Positions 58,336 to 64,000 of a DNA stretch of 64,000 bases are shown in pieces. The notes beneath the pieces were generated by a model. That model was given only the letters and a program-made list of their open reading frames with translations. It was not told the origin of the DNA and did no database searches. The stretch's first letter is position 1. Each line of letters starts with the position of its first letter. The position numbers were made by a program, and so were the translations under genes. The DNA comes from Manis javanica (lineage: Eukaryota > Chordata > Mammalia > Pholidota > Manidae), in the NCBI RefSeq assembly GCF_040802235.1, contig NC_133164.1, forward strand, positions 112,176,302 through 112,240,301, written 5' to 3'.

Positions 58336-59203
58336 GGCTGTTTGGTTTACTCATCATGTTCATCTATTACATTATATCTTAGGGCAAAAATGTTGAAGAC
58401 TATGTCTTCTGTCCACCACAAACATAAAGTAAACTCATCCCATGGATCACTTTATAGCAACAGTAGAGGTAGCTTCCAGGTATATAAGCAGAGAGTAAGT
58501 TCAAATCCTGGTACTGACTGTGAAGTTCAGATATTCGCCATACCTCTCCCGTGTCTTTTCCCTGTTCAAGAGGTGTTTGCTGCCCAGCATCCAATGTTCG
58601 CGGTGTTAGTACCTAACCCTAGTTTCCATATACAGGAGCCCACCTCTTCCCCTGTCAGTGCTCATGGCTGAGTGGGACCCACTCCAGCTCTGGGAATTGT
58701 TCCCATTGCCCAGACGCATGCCAACCAGCAAACCGCATTTGGCTGTCTGATGACCTCTGCCTACCCCATCACAGTGCCTCTCTCATTATTCTTATTAGGA
58801 AGGATGGATCAAAGAAACTAGCATCTTGTGGGTGTAAAGAATGTAAAGCTTGGAACTACTCCATCTATTTCGCTACCAAAAGAGTAGCACACCCTTAGGT
58901 GAACACACGAAGACAGCTGGGAGCTGTGCAGAAGGGGAAGCTGCGGCTCTGGGGACAAGACTCAAGTTTCTAAATAGCTCTGTTTCTGAAACTCCACAGG
59001 TATCCAGTGACTATTCCATTACCCAAATAAACAAATCTATTTTCTGTTTAAGTAGCTGTGAATGTGGTCTTATTTTACACACTCTTTGAAGTTCCTTAAC
59101 AGGTAAGCACCCTCCCACGTAGGAGGAGGAGTTTGCCAGCAATTTCCATCCCTGAGAGAAAGAAAGGTACAACCAAAGCAGTGCTTACACACTTAGTTAA
59201 AAA
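58336..59203. other. unique sequence
   Basis: A 109-codon frame at 58342-58671 (+) and a 79-codon frame at 58850-59089 (+) have no recognised motif. A 64-codon minus frame (58400-58594) overlaps the first. Confidence 0.35.
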
Positions 59204-59205
59204 AG

Positions 59206-59236
59206 TCTGTGTGTGTGTGTGCACGTGTGTGTGTAT
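59206..59236 (+). repeat. (TG)n microsatellite
   Basis: About 15 TG units with an internal ca interruption (tgtgtgtgtgtgtgcacgtg and following). Confidence 0.9.
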
Positions 59237-59454
59237 TTAAGACAAATAAGACAAATTAACAGCCTCTAATTCTGGAAAATGTTACCTTTTCAAATTGGCT
59301 GTTTGCTTTAATGACCATAGCCATATTTTAACCTCCTGGGACACACGGACTCCTACGTGGCAGAGATGTAAAGCCATGTGGAAAATTTATGAGACCTGCT
59401 GGAGTGCAGATGCTTCCCCTGGGTGACCCTGGGAGATGAATATGACGATTTTGG

Positions 59455-59565
59455 AACTCAGTTCCCCTGACTCTCTGATGAGTGTAATACCATTTCTCAG
59501 CAGAGTTTTTATGAGAATTGTGTAAGGTAAGAAGTCCTTGACATAGAAAACGTGTTCAGGATGTC
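59455..59565 (+). repeat. possible MIR SINE fragment
   Basis: The block ctctgatgagtgtaatacca followed by tttctcagcagagtttttat, gagaattgtgtaaggtaaga and gacatagaaaacgtg loosely follows the MIR core and tail. Confidence 0.4.
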
Positions 59566-59683
59566 ACAGAACATTGTGGTTTTCTTTTTATTAACAGAAG
59601 TAGTGTGTGATTTACATCAAAAATCATTATGTGAACTGACATGGTTCAAGGCTTTGCTAGCCTGGAGTATCTTATCCTACTAG

Positions 59684-60230
59684 TTGGGCCTGGTTTTTTT
59701 CCCATTTGATATTTTTCTCTTCCACTATTTCCTTCCTCTTCTAGAATACAGAGAGATCCAAACAGTGTGTCTGATGGACTCTTACTGGTCCTTGTGGCCA
59801 TTGGCTGGGCTCTCTCCCTTCCACTGCTGGGACCCTGGCTTCAACCCAAGTGCCCCTACACCCTGATCCCTGCTTGCAGAGCTGCCCCAGTGACCCTCTC
59901 AGGGGTGGTGCCAGCCACTGGTCTGTCTCTCCCTCTGGGTCAATGCGGCCACCCTGTTACGGGCGCTGTGCACCTGCTGGTCTTCGGTGCTGCGTGTGGC
60001 GTTTGGACCACTGCCCTTCCTGCTGCTGTTGGAGGACTGCCCTTGCCACTTCACGCATTTGTCTCCAGCTGCTCTGTCTTGGCTCCACAGCCAGATGTTC
60101 TGGTCTGTTCCTATTTCCCAAACCCATGCTGATTAATTCCACTCCAAGGCACTGGATAAAACCTGCAGTGCCATTTTCCCTAAGCCTCTACTCCAGGTTT
60201 CATTTCATGAAATACCATATGTAATTTTAA
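59684..60230 (+). other. GC-rich islet with long overlapping frames and an upstream splice-acceptor-like site
   Basis: GC content rises sharply from about 59757 to 60130. Two overlapping frames of 121 codons (59767-60132) and 124 codons (59850-60224) occupy it. The first is very hydrophobic (Leu/Val/Ala-rich) but does not look like a known membrane protein. A pyrimidine-rich run at 59712-59741 ends in ctag|aat, which resembles a 3' splice site. CpG pairs are few (about seven in 370 bases), so it is not a CpG island. It could be an exon of a non-coding RNA, an unrecognised LTR or other repeat, or chance. Confidence 0.3.
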
Positions 60231-60804
60231 CAAAAAGAGCTTATTTTGTCTCAGTCACTAAAACAGCTCTAGGAAATATTTCTCTATTTGTGTAGTTCCA
60301 TTCTGTATTACAGCTTTCTCTTCTAATATAGTATATGGCTATAAAGTACTGGGTACAAATGTGTTCCAATTTATATTTTTTTCATGCAATAAATATGGAT
60401 TTAATGTTTTATTATAAATTGCTGCTAGTATAAACTTTACCTGTTATAATAGCATACTATATTATTTTTGAAGTTGCCAAGGCGATCATTTTTTATTTTA
60501 TATAGTTGATAACTTTATTTTGCAGTTGACAGAAATAATTTCAAACCAGAATATGCCTTCTCCACAAAGCAAATAAATAGTCTTTTCATGTGGGTAAAGA
60601 GAAAGATTAGGCCTCAAATAAAAGTGGAATAATAGAAAGAATCATGTTTCAATTTTATAGTCTTTCTGTCCATGATACAACATTTGACTTGTAACCTTCC
60701 TTTTACGGCCACCATCTGCATAGCTGCAATACAGGAAATGTGAGCTGAGGCCAGGTCATTTGAATCTACAATATTAAGTATGAACATAACATCCAAATAG
60801 AATG
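60231..60804. other. AT-rich unique sequence
   Basis: Nothing recognised. Confidence 0.4.
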
Positions 60805-61005
60805 AGCCTTGTCTGGGGCAGTGGACTAGAAGTCATATGATTTCTATCTCCCAGTCACCATTCATCTGTTATGTCCTGGAGCAAATCATTTAATCTTTCT
60901 ATACCTCAGACTTTTCTATGAAATAGGATAACACCTATTCCCACTGCAGGCATTTGTGGGGGAAAAAATCAGAATTAAAGCTGTCTGGCACTTTACATAA
61001 AGGGA
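60805..61005 (+). repeat. MIR SINE, nearly full length
   Basis: Sense MIR in order: gcagtggactagaagtcata, tctatctcccagtcaccatt, gagcaaatcatttaatcttt, atacctcagacttttctatg followed by aaataggataac, then a degraded 3' end (agctgtctggcactttacat). Confidence 0.75.
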
Positions 61006-61139
61006 CTTTAAAAAAAATGATTCCTGGGCAATAATTTGCAAACAAGCCCTAACTACCTTGGCCACCGGCTTTATATATACAGATACCTTTTTAACCTCAA
61101 GAGAGGAAGACAGACACATAACTCTAGTTAGGAGCCCAG

Positions 61140-61350
61140 ACTAATATAGTAATAACAACATCTATCAAGCACTTACTATATGTCAGGGGCTGCTCTAAGT
61201 GCTTTACATATATTACCTCTGTTAATCCTCACACTAACCATACATGGCAGGTACTCTTAGTTTAATTGAGGAAAAAGCAGATATAAGAAAGTAAAAAATA
61301 TTGCCCAAGGTTACACAGCTGGCATGGGGTGGAGCCATGTTTAACTCTGC
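61140..61350 (-). repeat. MIR SINE, nearly full length
   Basis: Antisense MIR with its whole length recognisable: caagcacttactatatgtca, gctctaagtgctttacatat, taatcctcacactaaccata, a degraded core, then aaggttacacagctggcatg followed by gggtggagcc. It faces the MIR at 60805-61005. Confidence 0.85.
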
Positions 61351-61644
61351 TTCTGAACCAGAGCTTGGGTAGTTAGCCAGCCATCCGGGGGCACAGCCAT
61401 CTAACTGTGCTGTAATGCCTCCCAGGATCACAATAGGCCTGTACCTGCCTGGGGCTGGTACCTGGATGGGCTCTGCTTGAAGAACAGAACCATCCAGGGG
61501 AAAATTTAATCCCAAAGTGAGAGATCCCAAAGATGAAGAAGCAGAGATTTGAAACAAAACTCTCAATACTGGAGGAGACAGACGATTTATTTTTTAATAT
61601 CACGATGCCTGTCACTTGGAAAGATTTTTAGATAGGCCAGCCTC
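61351..61644. other. unique sequence
   Basis: Overlapping minus frames at 61234-61615 have no motif. Confidence 0.35.
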
Positions 61645-61955
61645 TCAAGTGCTCAATGGATAATTACTGAGCACCTACTGCATTCCAGCTACTGTTGCTG
61701 CCAGTGAAGAAGAAGTCATCGAACAAGAAACATATAGAGTTCCAAACAATTCCTTCTTATTGGGGATGGTGAGGAGGGAAGACACAAATGATAAATATGC
61801 AAACCGATCAAGAAACTAGCAACTTTTCAGATATTAAAAACTGTTATGACAAAGGCATGGAAAAGGCTTGTTCCTGAGTTCTCAGGAGAGGACAAGAGAG
61901 TAAAACTAAAGGAACTGTTTCTTGCAAGCCATCAAGCACTGTTAGAAGCAGAGTT
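61645..61955 (-). repeat. LINE-2 3' fragment
   Basis: Antisense L2: attactgagcacctactgca, ttccagctactgttgctgcc, then a region with gaagacacaaatgataaata followed by tgcaaaccgatc, and a degraded continuation. Confidence 0.55.
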
Positions 61956-62006
61956 GGTAAACTTTCTAACAGTGGTATGAACAGGAGGGTGCTTCTCCTA
62001 CCTTAC

Positions 62007-62101
62007 TTGCTACAGGAGGCAGCAAAACACGGTAGCCGAAGTTACGAGCTGTGTCGGCCTTCATGTTTTCTTCTGTACTGGAGAAGATACCGTTCTTCAT
62101 C
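62007..62101 (-). other. candidate exon on the minus strand
   Basis: On the minus strand a pyrimidine-rich stretch ends in tcttttcttag just before 62101, a good 3' splice site. A gtaagg (or, 4 bases further, gtagga) follows the other end near 62006, a plausible 5' splice site. The enclosed 95-99 bases are open in one frame (part of a 66-codon frame at 61966-62166), reading MKNGIFSSTEENMKADTARN and onward. The segment has five to six CpG pairs in about 130 bases, far more than the CpG-poor surroundings, and balanced base composition. I do not recognise the peptide. A second frame is open for 19 codons from the acceptor and then stops, so a non-coding exon is equally possible. Confidence 0.35.
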
Positions 62102-62314
62102 CTAAGAAAAGATGCGCAAAGAACAAGGATTAGGAATTCTCCAAAGAAATAAACATGAAACAGCAACTGTGAAAATAGATCTCACTGTAATTAAAGAAGT
62201 GCAAATCAAATTGCAATAAGGATTTTCATTTAGCTAGGTTGGTATGAATTTTTAAAAATATAATATCTAGTGTGGAAAGAGAAGTGCAAAACCATGAATT
62301 ACTCCACTGAAAAA
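62102..62314. other. unique sequence
   Basis: Nothing recognised other than the splice-acceptor-like tract at its left edge. Confidence 0.4.
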
Positions 62315-62322
62315 CAATTTAT
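62315..62322 (+). repeat. putative target-site duplication, left copy
   Basis: caatttat occurs here and again at 63323-63330, just after the A-rich L1 tail. The match is short and AT-rich. Confidence 0.45.
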
Positions 62323-63322
62323 AATAAAGAACTCACATGCCTCAACACCCAAAAAGCAAATAACCCTATTAAAAAATGGGTGGAGGATATGAACAGATAC
62401 TTCCCCAAAGAAGAAATTCAAATGACCAACAGGCACATCAAAATCACTAATTATAAGGGAAATGCAAATTAAAACCACATGAGATATCACCTCACCCCAG
62501 TTAGGATGGCCAACATAGAAAAGACTAGGAACAACAAATGCTGGCGAGGATGCAGAGAAAGGGGAACCCTCTTACACTGCTGGTGGGAATGTAAATTAGT
62601 TCAACCATTGTGGAAAGCAGTATGGAGGTTCCTCAAAAAACTCAAAATAGAAATACCATTTGACCCAGGAATTACAGTCCTAGGAATTTACCCTAAGAAT
62701 GCAGGAGCCCAGTTTCAAAAAGACATATGCACCCCTATGTTTATCGCAGCACTATTTACAATAGCCAAGAAATGGAAGCAACCTAAGTGTCCATCAGTAG
62801 ATGAATGGATAAAGAAGATGTGGTACATATACACAATGGAATATTATTCAGCCATAAGAAGAAAACAAATACTACCATTTGCAATAATATAGATGGAGCT
62901 AAAAAGGTATTATGCTCAGTGAAATAAACCAGGTGGAGAAAGATGAGTACCAGATGATTTCACTCATCTGTGGAGCATAAGAACAAAGCAAAAACTGAAG
63001 GAACGAAACAGCAGCAGACTCACAGAACCCAAGAATGGACTGACAGTTACCAAAGGGAAAGGGACTGGGGAGGGTGGGTGGGGATGGAGGGATAAGGGGA
63101 AAAAAAAGGGGCATTACTATTAGCAGACATAATGTAGAGTGGGGGCATGGGGAGGGCAGTATAGCACAGAGAAGACAAGTAGTGACTCTATAGCATCTTA
63201 TTACACTGATGGACAGTGACTATAATGGGGTATGTGGTGGGGACTTGATAATAGGGGGACTCTAGTAGCCACAATTTTGCTCATGTGATTGTATTTTAAT
63301 GATACAAAAAAACAAAAAAAAC
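62323..63322 (+). mobile_element. 5'-truncated LINE-1 (ORF2 C-terminus and full 3' UTR)
   Basis: The element begins inside the ORF2 C-terminal third. A 137-codon frame (62479-62892) is open and preserves the Cys-rich motif ([18 protein letters not shown], with the C-C-H-C residues in place) and the conserved [20 protein letters not shown] stretch, unlike the same region of the 44.5 kb L1. The ORF normally ends near 62980. The 3' UTR (about 62981-63300) is G-rich in the middle (a gggtggggatggagggat block near 63076) and ends in a short A-rich tail at 63305-63321. Truncation at the 5' end is the usual outcome of L1 insertion. The low number of lesions suggests a fairly recent insertion. Confidence 0.85.
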
Positions 63323-63330
63323 CAATTTAT
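63323..63330 (+). repeat. putative target-site duplication, right copy
   Basis: caatttat directly after the L1 tail. See the left copy at 62315. Confidence 0.45.
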
Positions 63331-64000
63331 TGAGTACTTATTGTTCCCAAGTATTTTACTAGGCACCAGGGATACATGCATTTATTCAGCAAACATTTAT
63401 AGGTCATCTGCTGCACTTGAGGTAGTTTGTTGAGGACTGGGAGTTCCTGGTGGACAGAACAGATAGTCCCTGCCCCCCATGGAGCTTACATGCTAGCAGA
63501 GGAGACAGACATTTTAAAAAAACATACACACAAAATATATATTTAAAATAGTGAAAACTGCTACAATGGAGATATTGTGACTCCTGTGGCTACAGGAGTT
63601 AGTAATATTAGAACTACATCAGTTAGGGTGGGAGAATTTTCCTTTGGCAAATTAGCATTTGATCTGAACCCTAAAGGATGAGTAGAAATTCGCAGGGCAA
63701 AGAGGAGAGGGAAGTACTTTCTAAGCCAAATCCACACATAAACAGAAAGTATGAGGTAAGGAGGAGCAAGTGTGTTTGAGAAACTCAAAGAAAAAAACAG
63801 TGGGATTGGAGTTTGGGGGTGAGAAGGGAACAGCAGCGATGAAGTGGAGAGGTGCAAAGGAAGCCAACTGTAAGGCGATGAGAAACCTCTGCAGGCAAGC
63901 GACAAGGGACAGGACCAGAAATGGCGAAAAATACGGATGAGGCTCTGCCTTCAAAGAGCCAACGTTTTAGTGGGGCAAACAGGTATTTTCAAATGTAACT
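63331..64000 (-). repeat. LINE-2, long antisense fragment, possibly two copies
   Basis: Antisense L2 from its 3' end: tgagtacttattgttcccaa, ttactaggcaccagggatac, then tgccccccatggagcttaca followed by tgctagcagaggagacagac, gcatttgatctgaaccctaa, aggatgagtagaaattcgca and gtgtttgagaaactc. Near 63940 the block ctctgccttcaaagagccaa followed by cgttttagtggggcaaacag repeats the earlier 'catggagcttacatgctagc' segment, so a second copy seems to start there and leave the window. The minus-strand frames at 63561-63954 lie in L2 sense but show no clear protein motif. Confidence 0.65.

Noticed and set aside
59757..60130. CpG island
   Set aside because: GC is high, but CpG pairs number only about seven in 370 bases, well below island density.
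60805..61350. Paired facing MIRs as a hairpin RNA gene
   Set aside because: They are two independently decayed SINE copies separated by about 135 bases; their divergence makes extended pairing unlikely.
62479..62892. 137-codon frame as a functional gene
   Set aside because: It is the open C-terminal remnant of L1 ORF2 in a 5'-truncated copy with no promoter of its own.
1..64000. tRNA, rRNA or small nuclear RNA genes
   Set aside because: No clover-leaf with intact A and B boxes and no U6, 7SL or Y-RNA sequence was seen. The MIRs carry only degraded tRNA-like heads.

Overview
This window looks like a stretch of gene-poor nuclear DNA from a placental mammal. It is AT-rich and CpG-poor, has no long open reading frame outside transposons, and is packed with mammal-specific interspersed repeats: LINE-1 of several ages, LINE-2, MIR and MaLR/MLT1-type LTRs. 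I see no Alu, rodent B1/B2 or other obvious young tRNA-derived SINE. That argues against a primate or rodent but does not fix the order. All repeat names come from recognising family sequence by eye, not from a database search, so subfamily names are avoided and boundaries are approximate, usually within tens of bases.

Layout. 1-13 kb: AT-rich unique DNA with an L1 3' end (+), an L1 ORF1/ORF2 fragment (-), several MIRs, an L1 3' UTR (-), a decayed L1 ORF2 fragment and an L2 end. 13-20 kb: mostly unique, with one GC-richer cluster of overlapping ORFs (14.3-15.0 kb) and possibly constrained non-coding sequence near 16.1-16.6 kb. 20-31 kb: an LTR-like block, a long decayed L1 (+, 22.4-26.3 kb), then a mosaic of L1 pieces in both orientations with an MLT1 LTR nested inside an older repeat. 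31-44 kb: unique DNA with L2 (-) segments, an MLT1 LTR (-), an L1 3' end nested in an unclassified repeat, and two stretches that look like conserved non-coding DNA (32.26-32.48 and 43.18-43.80 kb). 44.5-51.06 kb: a near full-length but dead L1 (+), the most informative object here. 52.7-58.3 kb: an MLT1 LTR (+), a second L1 (+) with a large internal deletion, and an L1 (-) meeting it tail to tail. 58.3-64 kb: unique DNA, a GC-rich islet (59.7-60.2 kb), MIRs, a candidate short exon on the minus strand (62.0-62.1 kb), a 5'-truncated L1 (+) and L2 (-).

I found no intact protein-coding gene, rRNA, tRNA, CRISPR array or new molecular system. The most useful leads are a piece of L1 5' UTR duplicated inside ORF2 of the 44.5 kb L1, a CpG-bearing segment bounded by plausible splice sites at 62007-62101 (-), and the candidate regulatory stretches, including a perfect 12-bp hairpin at 43226-43254. 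The window most likely lies in an intergenic region or a long intron.
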